DNA of 5,200 nucleotides from Verrucomicrobia subdivision 3 bacterium UBA7542 (GTDB lineage: Bacteria; Verrucomicrobiota; Verrucomicrobiia; Limisphaerales; UBA11358). Position 1 is the first letter of the stretch, and each line of letters opens with the position of its first letter. The notes under the pieces were generated by a model, which did no database searches, was not told the origin of the DNA, and saw only the letters and a program-made list of their open reading frames with translations. Shown in pieces: positions 5,181 through 5,200 of this stretch. Both the position numbers and the translations under genes were made by a program. The stretch is from the NCBI GenBank assembly GCA_002479245.1, contig DLMG01000144.1, positions 1-5,200 on the forward strand, written 5' to 3'.

Positions 5181-5200
5181 CACGTGGTTTGTATGTGGAT

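Noticed and set aside
4881..5200. Open frame from ATG 4881 (or ATG 4953) running off the window end, about 106 codons
   Set aside because: Its start is made of T-tract codons (FAFFYHFF), its codon use differs from the neighbouring genes, it matches no family I know, and it crosses strong inverted repeats. It cannot be fully excluded because it is cut by the window edge.
4921..5200. Identification as RNase P RNA, tmRNA, SRP RNA, 6S RNA or a cobalamin riboswitch
   Set aside because: I looked for the conserved landmarks of these RNAs, such as the GAGGAAAGTCC block, a TPsiC-CCA end, the SRP tetraloop region, a single long 6S hairpin and the B12 box, and found none on either strand.

Overview
The window is bacterial chromosomal DNA, GC-rich in its genes. 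It most resembles a Verrucomicrobiota genome (the Pedosphaera/Limisphaerales side is my guess). The reasons are a small PSCyt1-type cytochrome c domain protein typical of the Planctomycetes-Verrucomicrobia group, a two-domain CbiX protein of the type I associate with that group, and many short palindromic repeats in and between genes. The assignment is inference from family knowledge, not a search.

Layout. 29-1885 (+) is a full-length DNA primase gene, dnaG. 1886-2128 is a convergent intergenic stretch with a hairpin repeat (about 1934-1962) and a striking 44-bp near-perfect palindrome (2027-2070). 2129-2551 (-) encodes a small exported monohaem cytochrome c domain protein with a good sigma70-type promoter behind it. 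2552-2835 holds that promoter, a composite nested inverted-repeat element (2619-2777) and what looks like the last codons of a lost gene (2778-2839). 2836-3720 (+) is a sirohydrochlorin/cobalt chelatase-like gene (CbiX family) with two in-frame stop codons, probably a recent pseudogene. 3769-4860 (+) is an intact Gfo/Idh/MocA oxidoreductase. 4861-5200 has no convincing gene, but it has T-tracts followed by a strongly self-complementary region that could be a structured RNA or a small inverted-repeat mobile element.

The genes do not form one pathway: replication priming, a periplasmic c-type cytochrome, a tetrapyrrole metal chelatase and a sugar-type dehydrogenase. What ties the window together is the repeats. 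At least five palindromic elements of several sequence types lie within about 3.2 kb. One sits in frame inside dnaG, one in frame inside the chelatase gene, and a third forms the 3' end of the chelatase gene and supplies its stop codon. This is like the palindromic elements known from Rickettsia coding genes, and it is the most notable biology here. No transposase is encoded in the window.
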